Below are positions 41,008-49,525 of a DNA stretch of 51,950 bases, piece by piece. The translations under genes and the position numbers were made by a program. This stretch comes from Stutzerimonas xanthomarina (GTDB lineage: Bacteria > Pseudomonadota > Gammaproteobacteria > Pseudomonadales > Pseudomonadaceae), in assembly GCF_003935375.1 (NCBI RefSeq), contig NZ_RHQM01000021.1, positions 1-51,950 on the forward strand, in the 5' to 3' direction. The notes under the pieces are model-generated. The model searched no databases. It was not told the DNA's origin and worked only from the letters and a program-made list of their open reading frames with translations. Within the stretch, counting starts at the first letter, position 1. Each line of letters starts with the position of its first letter.

Positions 41008-42135
41008 TCAGCGCTCGGCTATCGGGACAACTTTGCGCTGTTCCGGGCCGACGTATTCGGCGCTCGGCCGGATGATGCGATTGTTGGCCCGCTGCTCAAT
41101 GACATGCGATGCCCAACCGGTTACGCGAGAGCAGACGAAGATCGGCGTGAACAGCTTGGTCGGGATGCCCATGAAGTGATACGCGGAGGCATGATAGAAA
41201 TCGGCGTTGGGAAACAGCTTCTTTTGCGCCCACATGGTTTCGTCGACGGCTACCGACACCGGGAACAGAACAGTGTCGCCCACTTCATCGGCGAGCTTCT
41301 TGGCCCACACCTTGATGACTTCGTTGCGCGGGTCGGACTCCTTGTAGATCGCGTGGCCGAAGCCCATGATCTTGTCCTTGCGCTCGAGCATGCCGAGGAT
41401 GCCCTGCACCGCATCTTCCGCAGATGTCCATTGCTGGATCATGTCCATCGCCGCCTCGTTGGCGCCGCCGTGCAGCGGGCCTCGCAGTGAGCCGATGGCG
41501 CCGGTGACGCAGGAGTACATGTCCGACAGGGTCGAGGCACAGACCCGCGCGGTGAACGTCGATGCGTTGAATTCGTGCTCGGCGTAAAGAATCAACGAAA
41601 CGTTCATCACCTTGACGTGCAGCTCGCTCGGCTTCTCGCCATGCAGCAGGGCAAGAAAATGGCCACCCAAGGTGTCTTCATCGCTGGTGCAGTCGATCCG
41701 AGTCTTCCCGTGCGTAAAGCGATACCAGTAGCACATGATCGCCGGGAATGCGGCCATCAAACGCTCAGCCACGTCGCGCTGTTGCTCGAAAGAATGCTCC
41801 GGCTCCAGCGTACCCAGTACAGAGGCACCCGTGCGCATCACGTCCATCGGGTGAGCATCGGCCGGAATCCGCTCCAGCACTTCCTTCAACGCGTCCGGGA
41901 GGTCGCGCATGGTCTTCAGCCGTTCTTTGTAGTCGGCCAGTTGCTGCTCGGTAGGCAACTCACCATAAAACAGTAGGTAGGCGACTTCCTCGAACTCGCT
42001 TTGTGCCGCCAGATCTCGCACGTCGTAACCACGGTAGGTCAGGCCCGCACCGGTCTTGCCCACAGTGCATAGCGCGGTCTGCCCAGCGACTTGTCCACGC
42101 AGGCCCGCGCCACTCAAAACTTTTGCTTCAGCCAT
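41008..42135 (-). CDS. prpC: 2-methylcitrate synthase
   Basis: Joins propionyl-CoA and oxaloacetate to 2-methylcitrate. The 375-residue citrate-synthase-fold protein has the catalytic histidines in LHGGANEAAMDM and GFGHAIYKESDPR, and YRGYDVRDLAAQSEFEEVAYLL (quoted in part, residues about 33-54) near the start. Length and context distinguish it from housekeeping GltA. It competes for oxaloacetate with the decarboxylase encoded downstream in the same operon. Confidence 0.96.
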   Translation of the reverse strand: MAEAKVLSGAGLRGQVAGQTALCTVGKTGAGLTYRGYDVRDLAAQSEFEEVAYLLFYGELPTEQQLADYKERLKTMRDLPDALKEVLERIPADAHPMDVMRTGASVLGTLEPEHSFEQQRDVAERLMAAFPAIMCYWYRFTHGKTRIDCTSDEDTLGGHFLALLHGEKPSELHVKVMNVSLILYAEHEFNASTFTARVCASTLSDMYSCVTGAIGSLRGPLHGGANEAAMDMIQQWTSAEDAVQGILGMLERKDKIMGFGHAIYKESDPRNEVIKVWAKKLADEVGDTVLFPVSVAVDETMWAQKKLFPNADFYHASAYHFMGIPTKLFTPIFVCSRVTGWASHVIEQRANNRIIRPSAEYVGPEQRKVVPIAER

Positions 42136-42219
42136 TGCTCTCTCCTTATTGGATTTGTTCTGGATACTGCAAATTGCTCGTCAAACGGACGGAGCACCTA
42201 TTAAGCGCCCCGCCCTGCT

Positions 42220-43107
42220 TCAGCCTTTCTTCTGGGCGAACAACGCATCGAGGCTTTGCTCGAAGGCGTGATAGTTGATGCGGTCGTACAGCTCCATGCG
42301 GGTCTGCATGGTGTCGATCACGTTCTTCTGCGTCCCATCGCGCCGAATCGCGGTGTAGACGTTTTCAGCCGCCTTGTTCATAGCGCGGAACGCAGACAGT
42401 GGATACAGCACCAGCGAAACATCAGCACTGGCCAGTTCGTCCGTGGTGTACAGCGGCGTCGAGCCGAACTCCGTGATGTTGGCAAGAATCGGCGCGCCGA
42501 CCTTTTCGGCGAACAGCTTGTACATCGACAGCTCGGTTATCGCCTCCGGGAAGACCATGTCGGCACCCGCCTCGACGCAGGCCTGGGCCCGCTCCAGCGC
42601 CGAATCCAGCCCCTCGACCGCCAGCGCATCGGTACGCGCCATGATCACGAAACTGTCGTCGGTACGCGCGTCGACGGCTGCCTTGATCCGATCAACCATT
42701 TCCTGTTGAGAAACGATTTCCTTGTTCGGCCGATGACCGCAACGCTTGGCGCCGACCTGATCCTCGATATGAATCGCAGCGGCGCCGAACTTGATCATCG
42801 ACTTGACGGTGCGAGCGACGTTGAAGGCCGAAGAACCGAAGCCGGTATCGACATCGACCAGCAGCGGCAGATCGCAAACGTCGGTGATGCGGCGCACGTC
42901 CGTCAGCACATCGTCCAGACCGCTTATGCCGAGGTCCGGCAAACCGAGTGAACCGGCCGCAACGCCACCACCCGACAGGTAGATCGCCTTGAAGCCGGCA
43001 CGCTTGGCCAGCAACGCATGGTTGGCGTTGATGGCGCCAACTACCTGCAGGGGATGCTCGCTTGCCACCGCATCACGAAAACGCTGGCCGGGGGTAGGAA
43101 ATGTCAT
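42220..43107 (-). CDS. prpB: 2-methylisocitrate lyase
   Basis: Cleaves 2-methylisocitrate to pyruvate and succinate. The 295-residue isocitrate-lyase-superfamily protein has the signature [12 protein letters not shown] with the catalytic cysteine, DVDTGFGSS for magnesium binding and [15 protein letters not shown]. The N-terminus [14 protein letters not shown] is typical. The start overlaps the stop of the GntR regulator gene as ATGA, so the regulator's full reading would have been coupled to it. Confidence 0.96.
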   Translation of the reverse strand: MTFPTPGQRFRDAVASEHPLQVVGAINANHALLAKRAGFKAIYLSGGGVAAGSLGLPDLGISGLDDVLTDVRRITDVCDLPLLVDVDTGFGSSAFNVARTVKSMIKFGAAAIHIEDQVGAKRCGHRPNKEIVSQQEMVDRIKAAVDARTDDSFVIMARTDALAVEGLDSALERAQACVEAGADMVFPEAITELSMYKLFAEKVGAPILANITEFGSTPLYTTDELASADVSLVLYPLSAFRAMNKAAENVYTAIRRDGTQKNVIDTMQTRMELYDRINYHAFEQSLDALFAQKKG

Positions 43108-43826
43108 GCCTCACCTCTTGTTTGTGGTGTCTGTGCCTGAGCGGCCTGGTAGTGGCGCGCGATGTTGCGTTTGGACCCGCCGATATGGCGACGCATCAGC
43201 AACTCGGCCAGCTCGCCGTCACGGTCGGCAATGGCATCGAGAATCCGGTGATGTTCGGCAAAAGCCTGACGCGGGCGATTCGGGGTAGCGGAAAACTGGA
43301 TGCGGTACATCCGTACCAGCTGATACAGCTCGCCACAGAGCATCTGAGTCAACGTGCGGTTGCCGCTACCCTGGATGATTCGGTAGTGGAAATCGAAGTC
43401 GCCTTCCTGCTGGTATTAGCCGACGCCGGCCTGGAACGCCTCGTCCTGCTCATGGGTGTTCAATACGCGCCGCAGCTCTGCGATCTCGGCCTCGCTCATA
43501 CGCTCCGCGGCAAGTCGACAGGCCATGCCCTCCAGCGACTCACGGATCTCATAGAGCTCGATCAGCTCGGCGTGGCTCAACGACACCACACGAGCCCCCA
43601 CATGCGGCACACGGACCAGCAGCTTCTGCCCTTCAAGACGATGTATCGCCTCACGCAGCGGGCCGCGGCTTATGCCGTACGTGCGCGCAAGCTCGGGCTC
43701 GGAGATTTTGCTGCCAGGGGGTATCTCGCCCTTCACGATGGCAGTTTGGATGCGACGAAACACGTGCTCCGAAAGCGTCTCGCTGCTGAGCTGCATGTGT
43801 GTCACGACTTCAGTTAGCTTTAACAT
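43104..43826 (-). pseudogene. GntR (FadR-type) regulator of the methylcitrate operon, interrupted by an in-frame stop
   Basis: The N-terminal winged helix is clear (HVFRRIQTAIVKGEIPPGSK, ELARTYGISRGPLREAIHRL), followed by the FCD ligand domain. A TAA at 43416-43418 stops translation after GVG, but the same frame continues uninterrupted as YQQEGDFDFHYRII and on to TGA at 43104-43106. The change is therefore a single nonsense codon, for example TAC or TAT to TAA, not a frameshift. The product would lack most of its ligand and dimerisation domain. Start is uncertain: ATG at 43826 or 43796; neither has a clear ribosome-binding site. Sequencing error is possible. Confidence 0.85.
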
Positions 43827-43839
43827 ATTGTTGACACAT
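43827..43839. promoter_or_regulatory. candidate GntR operator, copy 1
   Basis: ATTGTTGACACAT directly upstream of the GntR ATG at 43826. A second copy with one change lies 62 bp away. Short near-palindromes with a TTG-CAA-like core are typical of FadR-type regulators. Confidence 0.5.
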
Positions 43840-43888
43840 ATCCATTTTTTAATGAATTTATTCCAAATAAAAGCCACCGTCAACGATG

Positions 43889-43901
43889 ATTGTCGACACA
43901 T
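43889..43901. promoter_or_regulatory. candidate GntR operator, copy 2
   Basis: ATTGTCGACACAT, 12 of 13 bases equal to 43827-43839, with the palindrome TGTCGACA at its core. The pair brackets the AT-rich presumed promoter of the regulator and prp operon. Confidence 0.5.
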
Positions 43902-44199
43902 TGTTGAAGCAAGCTGACTTTGTTTTGTGACCTGTCGCACGCCTTGGGGATCTGCTCGGCTAGGACATAGCCCGAGGCTCAGCCATATCACCGGTTGCTC
44001 ACATCGCCAAAGCAAGCGAAGAAGTGGTATTGGCAGATCGTCATGACTTGAGAGATTTAGTATTAACCAGCTGCAGGGCCGCTCGGCATGGTTGCACTTC
44101 TTCCAGGCCGCGCCGATGTCGTAGCCGCCGGCCGCCTTGGTACAGGAACAAGACTAGAAGTCATGTTGAGATCTCTTCTACTGACTGGCTCGCCACCTC

Positions 44200-44440
44200 G
44201 CAGCAAATCTGCCGGACGAAATCGCCCAGCACCCTTGTGCGGTCGATGCTCGTTGTACTCAGGTCGCCCGTCATTTGCTCCTCCGACCTGAACTACGTGC
44301 ATCGAAGACGAAGTTCATTGATCACACCTGATTCGGAGCGCTCGGTAGGTCTAGGTGTTCGCGCTCTACTGCGCCGCCTCACGTCAAGCCAGCGGCTCGG
44401 TACATGCGATAGATCTGCTTGTGGTCATCCATGCTAGCTA
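44200..44440 (-). pseudogene. remnant of an IS3-family transposase (OrfB)
   Basis: Reverse-strand pieces read HKQIYRMYRAAGL, EHLDLPSAPNQV-stop-SMNFVFDAR and YNEHRPH, all characteristic of the IS3 OrfB integrase. The expected tryptophan of VWSMDF is a TGA stop. The middle third, including most of the DDE core, is missing and frames change, so the element is dead. It lies between the methylcitrate operon and the IS21 element; the rest of 43902-44563 shows no gene. Confidence 0.6.
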
Positions 44441-44757
44441 GCGTGCGACTGGAGAACGCACCTTACTAATGAATTCATTCAAATCAATGCCGGCGAAATA
44501 GCAGGCTGGAGAATCTAGGGCTGTTGCCTAAGGATGCGTTTTTATGGCGAACTGACAGATATCTGTTGGCGCTGATGGAAAATTGACCCACCCTGCCGAT
44601 TGAAATTTGACCCAGGGCGGATTGCTGATTTTGTTACCAGCAACTGTGGATAAGTCTACCAGCGCAGCTGCTGTTGCCCCCACTCCTTCGCTAGCCCAGT
44701 TCAGTTGTTTAAGACCTGCCACACGCAGCCATGTAGCAGGCCGTCGTCGCCATGAAA

Positions 44758-45561
44758 TCAGAACGGCTCATCGTCCTCCGGTTCCTGGCTGCCCTTACGC
44801 TTTCGCTCCCGTGATTTGATCTTGGCCTGGGCCGCCAAGCTACTGTGTTGCAGGCGATAGGACTCGTTACCGGTTTCGACGATGTGGCAGTGGTGGGTCA
44901 GCCGATCCAGCAGGGCGGTGGTCATCTTGGCGTCGCCGAACACGCTCGACCATTCGGCGAAGCTCAGGTTGGTGGTGATCACCACGCTGGTGTGTTCGTA
45001 CAGCTTGGACAGCAGGTGAAACAGCAACGCACCGCCAGCCTGGCTGAACGGCAGATAACCCAGTTCGTCGAGGATGACCAGATCCATGCGCAGCAGTGCC
45101 TGGGCGATCCGCCCGGCTTTGCCGTCGTGTTTTTCGCGCTCCAGCAGATTGACCAGATCGACCGTGGAGTAGAAGCGCACGCGCTTACCGTGCCGGGTGA
45201 TGCCGGACACGGCCAGCGCGGTGGCTAGGTGGGTTTTACCGGTGCCTGGCCCACCGATCAGCACCACGTTCTGCGCGGTGTCGGTAAAGCTCAGGTTGGC
45301 CAGCTCGCTGATCAAGCGAGCGTCGGCGCTGGAGGCGCTGAAGTCGAAGCCGGCCAGATCGCGGTGCATCGGCAGCTTGGCCATGTTCATCTGGTGGCTA
45401 ACCGAGCGCATGGCGCGATCTGTGTGCTCTTGTTCCAGCAGGTGTTCGAGCAGCCACTTGGACGAGGCTGTGTTCGACTCACCCTGTGCAGTTAACTCCG
45501 CCCAGGCCGTGGCCATGCCGTGCAGGCGCAGCTCCTTGAGTTCCGCCATCAAATCACGCAT
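44758..45561 (-). CDS. istB: IS21 helper ATPase IstB
   Basis: AAA+ ATPase that activates and targets the IstA transposase; 267 residues from the ATG at 45561. Walker A is [11 protein letters not shown] and Walker [14 protein letters not shown]; the DnaC-like core follows with [12 protein letters not shown]. The start overlaps the istA stop by eight bases, the usual translational coupling in IS21. Confidence 0.95.
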   Translation of the reverse strand: MRDLMAELKELRLHGMATAWAELTAQGESNTASSKWLLEHLLEQEHTDRAMRSVSHQMNMAKLPMHRDLAGFDFSASSADARLISELANLSFTDTAQNVVLIGGPGTGKTHLATALAVSGITRHGKRVRFYSTVDLVNLLEREKHDGKAGRIAQALLRMDLVILDELGYLPFSQAGGALLFHLLSKLYEHTSVVITTNLSFAEWSSVFGDAKMTTALLDRLTHHCHIVETGNESYRLQHSSLAAQAKIKSRERKRKGSQEPEDDEPF

Positions 45562-47062
45562 GACCGACCTCCTCGGCCTGGCCACGCAGGCGGTCGTAGC
45601 GCGCCGTGTTAGCGACGGGGGCTTCCTTGAGCGACAAGTGGGTTTCGACGCTGGGTGGTGGTTCGGATGCTGTCAGCCGTGCCACGACATTGAGGATGTG
45701 TTCGGCGCTCAGGCTGCCGCTCTCCAGTACCAGCTCAACGGCTACCAGCACGGCATCGAGTCCGGCGACCGGTACGGCAGCCAGGACTTGCGCCATGATC
45801 CGGTCACCGCCGGCATGACGCCCCAGGCCGTGCTTAAGCTGACGCAGCGGCACCGGCAGATCAGCAAAGGGCGCTCCGTTGCGCAGCGCGCCGGGCTTGC
45901 GCTCAATCAGCGGGATGTAGTGCTGCCAGTCGTAGCTGACCTGGTCGCGATCCAGCAAGCGCGCATGGCTGGCTATCAGCGCATCATCGGCCACCACCTC
46001 GATGCGGGTCGGATACAAACGGCTGCTGACCCACTTACCCGCGTACTCACACGGCACCGAGTAGCGGTTGCGCCCGACGCTGACCAGGCAGGTGCTGGAG
46101 ACCCGCGCAGGCCGCTCGACGTAACCGTCGAATGGCGCTGGCACAGGCATCAGTTCAGCGCGCTCCAACTCCAGCACTTCGGCCACACTCAGCCCGCTGT
46201 ATTGAGGGTGCGTCAGCTCGTTCCAAAGCGCGCGGCAGCGCTGGCCCAGCCAGGCATTGAGTTCCTCAAAGGAGTGAAACTGGCAGTCCTGGGCGTCTAG
46301 CCAGATACGCCTGCGGCTGTCTTGCACGTTCTTTTCAACGATGCCCTTTTCCCAACCAGCGGCGACGTTGCAGAAGTCCGGATCGAACAGGTAATGCGCG
46401 CACATCACCGCAAAGCGCGCATTCACCGCCCGGCCTTTGCCCTTATTGACCCTGTCGACGGCGGTCTTCATGTTGTCGTAGATGCCCCGGCGCGGCACGC
46501 CGCCCAAGGAGCCGAACGAGCGTGTATGGGCGTCAAATAACATCTCATGGCCCTGGCTCGGATACGCCACAAGCCAGAACGCACGGCTGGCACACAGCTT
46601 CAGATGTGCCACCTGCATACGCCGGTAAATGCCGCCGACCAGCAAGCCTTCCTCGCTCCAGTCAAACTGAAACGCCTCGCCAAGAGCAAAGGTCAGCGGC
46701 ACAAAGGCCTGCGACGCCTTGCCCTGTCCCCCTCGCCAGGCACGGATAAACGCGGTGAGCTGGCTGTAGCCACCGTCATAACCTTCGGCTTTGATTTGCG
46801 CCAACAGCGCCTTGGCACTGCGCCGCTGTTGCTTGGGCCGCAGCGAATCGGCTTTTAGCGCCTGCTCCAGCGTGGCGTGAAAAGGGCTGAGTTTGTTGAA
46901 GATCGCGCGGCGTTGGTAGACCGGCGGCTTGGCCTCAGGTGCTCTGACCCACTTGCGAATCGTGTTGCGCGCCAACCCGGTGCGCTTGGCTATCTCATGC
47001 AGCGACAGCTTGTCGCGGAAATACATCCGGCGGATTTTGCCCATCATTTCCATACTGATCAC
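45554..47062 (-). CDS. istA: IS21 transposase IstA
   Basis: DDE transposase of 502 residues. An N-terminal helix-turn-helix ([20 protein letters not shown]) is followed by the catalytic core: Asp in FQFDWSEEG, Asp in [10 protein letters not shown] and Glu in [12 protein letters not shown]-terminal beta-barrel domain with GRNRYSVP completes the protein. All three catalytic residues are intact, so the element may be active. Confidence 0.95.
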   Translation of the reverse strand: MISMEMMGKIRRMYFRDKLSLHEIAKRTGLARNTIRKWVRAPEAKPPVYQRRAIFNKLSPFHATLEQALKADSLRPKQQRRSAKALLAQIKAEGYDGGYSQLTAFIRAWRGGQGKASQAFVPLTFALGEAFQFDWSEEGLLVGGIYRRMQVAHLKLCASRAFWLVAYPSQGHEMLFDAHTRSFGSLGGVPRRGIYDNMKTAVDRVNKGKGRAVNARFAVMCAHYLFDPDFCNVAAGWEKGIVEKNVQDSRRRIWLDAQDCQFHSFEELNAWLGQRCRALWNELTHPQYSGLSVAEVLELERAELMPVPAPFDGYVERPARVSSTCLVSVGRNRYSVPCEYAGKWVSSRLYPTRIEVVADDALIASHARLLDRDQVSYDWQHYIPLIERKPGALRNGAPFADLPVPLRQLKHGLGRHAGGDRIMAQVLAAVPVAGLDAVLVAVELVLESGSLSAEHILNVVARLTASEPPPSVETHLSLKEAPVANTARYDRLRGQAEEVGHA

Positions 47063-47169
47063 CCTGTGTTCTCCTGCTCAAAAATTGAGCAGAAGCAGTT
47101 GAACACCTGGGTCAGTTTTCAGTCGGCAGAACAGCCTCTACTGGGTCAGTTTTCGGTCAGCGGCAACAG

Positions 47170-47253
47170 CCAGACCCTCTCGCGCAACAGATCACGCTGA
47201 GAAATCGTGATGAAATCCAACCCTACATCGATGCTTTGACAGCCCAGGCCTGA
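47170..47253 (+). pseudogene. 3' end of a gene cut off at the IS21 edge
   Basis: Beginning at the right end of the insertion sequence, an open frame reads DPLAQQITLRNRD and continues EIQPYIDALTAQA before TGA. It ends six bases before the next ATG, as expected for the upstream gene of an operon. The 5' part is absent: the left flank of the IS does not continue this frame. Family not identifiable from 27 residues. Confidence 0.5.
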
Positions 47254-47259
47254 CCTCCC

Positions 47260-48051
47260 ATGACAACAATTTTCGAACTAGTTAAAGACCCGTACGAGCG
47301 CAAAGCTCGCGTGGTTCCAGGTCTTCTCGTAGCGTTGCCATTGCTCGTCCCTTTGCTATGCGTATACGGAGCAAAGCATCCTGTGCTCACAGGTGTTATC
47401 GGTTTACTTGGCGGCTGCGGCGCCATTTACGCGCTTGCGAGCGTGGCACGTGGGCGCGGCAAAAAGCTTGAAGAGCTTTTAGTCAAAAAATGGGGCGGCA
47501 TGCCTACAACCATAGCCCTGCGGCATCGCGACAATTTTCTCGATAGCGTCAGCAAGCAGAGGTACCACTCTGCAATCACAACTAAACTGGGTATTGACAT
47601 ACCAACGGCAGAAGAAGAATCAGCGAACCCTGACAAAGCGGACGACATCTACATCGGAGCAACCAAGCGACTTCGCGAACTCACGCGTACCAATAAGCAA
47701 CTCCTACTGAAAGAGAATATTGCCTACGGATTCCACCGCAATATGCTGGCGATGAAGCCTGTCGGCATCCTGTCGAGCCTCCTGGGAATCCTCTACGGAT
47801 TGCTGATTGCAAAGGTTCTGCAGATCACGCCTCCCCATTTTTACCCCGTGCATTTTGCAGACCCGGGGCTCGCCGCTGGCTTGACGCTGCTTATTTCGAT
47901 GGCGTTACTCGCGGCCTGGCTGCTGTATTTCGATCAGAGTGCCGTCAGACGTATGGGGTTTGTGTATGCGGAACGTCTGTTTGAGTGCCTGCCGTCGCTG
48001 ACTTCTTCAGCATCACGAAAGAAGGCACCAAAATCGACATCTACAGAATGA
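47260..48051 (+). CDS. four-helix membrane protein of unknown function
   Basis: A 263-residue protein with two helices near the N-terminus (about 18-37 and 41-62), a 100-residue charged cytoplasmic-type middle (KKWGGMPTTIALRHRDNFLD, IYIGATKRLRELTRTNKQLL) and two more helices (about 168-190 and 204-225). I do not recognise the family. The layout of paired helices around a soluble domain recalls membrane effectors of nucleotide-signalling defence systems, but no such motif is visible. It was the second gene of an operon whose first gene was cut off beside the IS21 element. Confidence 0.75.
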   Translation: MTTIFELVKDPYERKARVVPGLLVALPLLVPLLCVYGAKHPVLTGVIGLLGGCGAIYALASVARGRGKKLEELLVKKWGGMPTTIALRHRDNFLDSVSKQRYHSAITTKLGIDIPTAEEESANPDKADDIYIGATKRLRELTRTNKQLLLKENIAYGFHRNMLAMKPVGILSSLLGILYGLLIAKVLQITPPHFYPVHFADPGLAAGLTLLISMALLAAWLLYFDQSAVRRMGFVYAERLFECLPSLTSSASRKKAPKSTSTE

Positions 48052-48057
48052 TCCCCT

Positions 48058-48081
48058 CCGGCTGCACTCCCGTGCAGCCGG
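48058..48081 (+). terminator. hairpin after the four-helix protein gene
   Basis: CCGGCTGCAC and GTGCAGCCGG form a perfect 10-bp stem with a TCCC loop, six bases after the stop codon. No T-run follows. Confidence 0.55.
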
Positions 48082-48241
48082 CTGAGCTGCTGGGATAAGG
48101 GGCAGGATCGAATTAACTGGAGAACTGCCACAACCTCAGCGATGAAATAACGTCACTGAAAGCTATCTAGTAACCAATAATCGCACCAAGTCTGCCCCTG
48201 TACGCCGCAGCGGGTTGTCCCGATAAGGACTGAACCGCACG

Positions 48242-48646
48242 ATGCCCCATCCAACCAGACTCATGGAGTCCGAGATGGAACATCTATCGCCTACGCCCGG
48301 CGCGTCAATCTCCGAGACCGACCAGTCTCTCCCGATGCCTGACACGGAAGCCTACGAGGCACTGCCGCAGTTTCCGAAGCGAAGCCTCCTGCCCTTCACG
48401 CGCACTATTCGGCGACAAGAGCTGAGGCAGATCATCCCGCTATCTGAGACGACCATCTACGAGATGGAGCGTCGTGGCGAGTTCCCTCGACGCTTCAACC
48501 TGACACCACGTTGCGTGGTGTGGGACTTGGCCGAGATCGAAGCATGGATTGAGGAGCGCAAGCAGGCGCCTCGCAGAGACGTAAGCGGCCCGGATGTCCG
48601 CCTACGGAAAACCCGCCCGATTCGGGCGGGTTCGGATCAAGCATGA
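48242..48646 (+). CDS. AlpA-like DNA-binding regulator / excisionase
   Basis: A 134-residue protein with the AlpA (MerR-like) helix-turn-helix in its C-terminal half: RRQELRQIIPLSETTIYEME, then RGEFPRRFNLTPRCVVWDLAEIEAWI. In P4-type islands such proteins control integrase expression or act as directionality factors. An ATG at 48275 (residue 12) has GGAG at better distance and may be the real start. The last codons overlap a terminator for the opposite strand. Confidence 0.8.
   Translation: MPHPTRLMESEMEHLSPTPGASISETDQSLPMPDTEAYEALPQFPKRSLLPFTRTIRRQELRQIIPLSETTIYEMERRGEFPRRFNLTPRCVVWDLAEIEAWIEERKQAPRRDVSGPDVRLRKTRPIRAGSDQA
48607..48632 (-). terminator. terminator of the toxin-antitoxin operon
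   Basis: AACCCGCCCG and CGGGCGGGTT form a 10-bp stem with a 3-base loop. On the reverse strand it runs into TTTT, 29 bases beyond the antitoxin stop. It lies inside the 3' coding end of the AlpA-like gene. Confidence 0.7.
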
Positions 48647-48660
48647 GGCCTATGATTGCC

Positions 48661-49185
48661 TTAGCCGACCAGAGCCCCCAGTTCCTCAGAAGTCGAACGC
48701 GGTAGACGCCGACTTTCCTTGGCCAGATTGACCTGCAAGGCCACTCGCGCCACTTCCAGTACATCTCTGGCCAGCGAATAGCTGCCCCTGGCCTGCAACC
48801 AGGTCAGCACATCCGCCAGGTGCCAGATCGACGCACTACCCTCGTGCACAGGTGCCGGGAAGCTGCCCGGGTTAGCCAGCATCAGTTTGCGCATGTTCTG
48901 TCGCGATACCCCGACCATTTCGGCCACGTCGGTCAGGCAGACCAGATCCGGGGCGACCTCGATCAGCCTGGCCGAGGGCACTGCACTGCGCACATCGGCC
49001 AGCGCACTGCGCACAGCCGCATCTGCGCTCTCCGCCTCGCGAATGAACTCCAGCGCCAGCCGCCCCGGCTGACCGATGCCAACCAGGGCATCGTCGCAAC
49101 CCGCTTCGCCAAGGCGTTCGACCAGCACATCCGGGTTCCGGTCGTCATCGGCGAGTTGGTATTTCAGAGTGAAGGTGTATTCCAT
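48661..49185 (-). CDS. helix-turn-helix protein, probable antitoxin of a HicA-like toxin
   Basis: A 174-residue protein from the ATG at 49185, which has GAGGAG upstream and lies 4 bases after the toxin stop. Residues 1-85 form an alpha/beta domain (MEYTFTLKYQLADDD...LIEVAPDLV). Residues about 88-135 form a helix-turn-helix (LTDVAEMVGVSRQNMRKLM, then SIWHLADVLTWL) like excisionase/MerR-type domains. This is larger than and unlike classical HicB antitoxins. Antitoxin function is inferred from pairing; DNA binding to the palindrome at 49493-49518 is likely. Confidence 0.65.
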   Translation of the reverse strand: MEYTFTLKYQLADDDRNPDVLVERLGEAGCDDALVGIGQPGRLALEFIREAESADAAVRSALADVRSAVPSARLIEVAPDLVCLTDVAEMVGVSRQNMRKLMLANPGSFPAPVHEGSASIWHLADVLTWLQARGSYSLARDVLEVARVALQVNLAKESRRLPRSTSEELGALVG

Positions 49186-49189
49186 CGTG

Positions 49190-49465
49190 CTACTCCTCTG
49201 CGCCGTCGGCAGCCTCTTGCGGCTTACGGTGCGTGGTGCAGTTATCCACGACGCGTCGTAAGGCGCGTGCGTGGTTACCAGGGCTCTTCGGCGTGCTCCA
49301 TACGCTGGTGATGCAGAACTCGCCGCAACGACACTCCTCGTCGTTGTAGGGACAGTAGATCCGTCCCCAGGCGTGACTGCCGCCAACTTCGATGCGCCAC
49401 CCCTGCCCTTCGGCATGCTTGAGCGCTTCTTCGACCTCTTTCTTCGAATGTGAGGGACGGGCCAT
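49190..49465 (-). CDS. HicA-like toxin with a cysteine cluster
   Basis: A 91-residue basic protein. KKEVEEALKHAEGQGWRIEV followed by GGSH (His31) is the HicA fold with its catalytic histidine; P..P..H at residues 59-65 (TPKSPGNH) is the usual second part. Between them lie Cys38, Cys45, Cys47 and Cys51, a possible metal-binding insert not normal for HicA. HicA toxins cleave mRNA. The start at 49465 has GGAG upstream. It precedes the antitoxin gene, the order usual for hicAB. Confidence 0.7.
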   Translation of the reverse strand: MARPSHSKKEVEEALKHAEGQGWRIEVGGSHAWGRIYCPYNDEECRCGEFCITSVWSTPKSPGNHARALRRVVDNCTTHRKPQEAADGAEE

Positions 49466-49476
49466 TAATGATCTCC

Positions 49477-49518
49477 AGTATTCCCATGACTCGACAGGTT
49501 GTCAACTGACAACCTGTC
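49477..49518 (-). promoter_or_regulatory. promoter and palindromic operator of the toxin-antitoxin pair
   Basis: On the reverse strand TTGACA (49500-49505) is followed after 17 bases by AATACT (49477-49482). The -35 box lies in a perfect inverted repeat, GACAGGTTGTC-AACT-GACAACCTGTC on the plus strand (arms 49493-49503 and 49508-49518). A repressor bound there would block the polymerase, as in autoregulated toxin-antitoxin operons. The palindrome also lies just past the integrase stop. Confidence 0.75.
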
Positions 49519-49525
49519 CATTCCT

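Larger units (their letters stand above)
44564..47168 (-). mobile_element. IS21-family insertion sequence, 2.6 kb
   Basis: Contains istA and istB. Both ends start TGTTG when read inward (44564 rightward; 47168 leftward). Each end carries two internal repeats of the type GAAAA-TTGACCCA: at 44578 and 44602 on the left, 47108-47120 and 47142-47154 on the right, as usual for IS21 multiple terminal repeats. No target-site duplication is seen: GATATC on the left, GCCAGA on the right. This suggests a deletion or recombination after insertion. Confidence 0.85.

Noticed and set aside
45197..46300. 367-residue plus-strand frame opposite istA/istB
   Set aside because: Antisense to both transposition genes; no recognisable domain.
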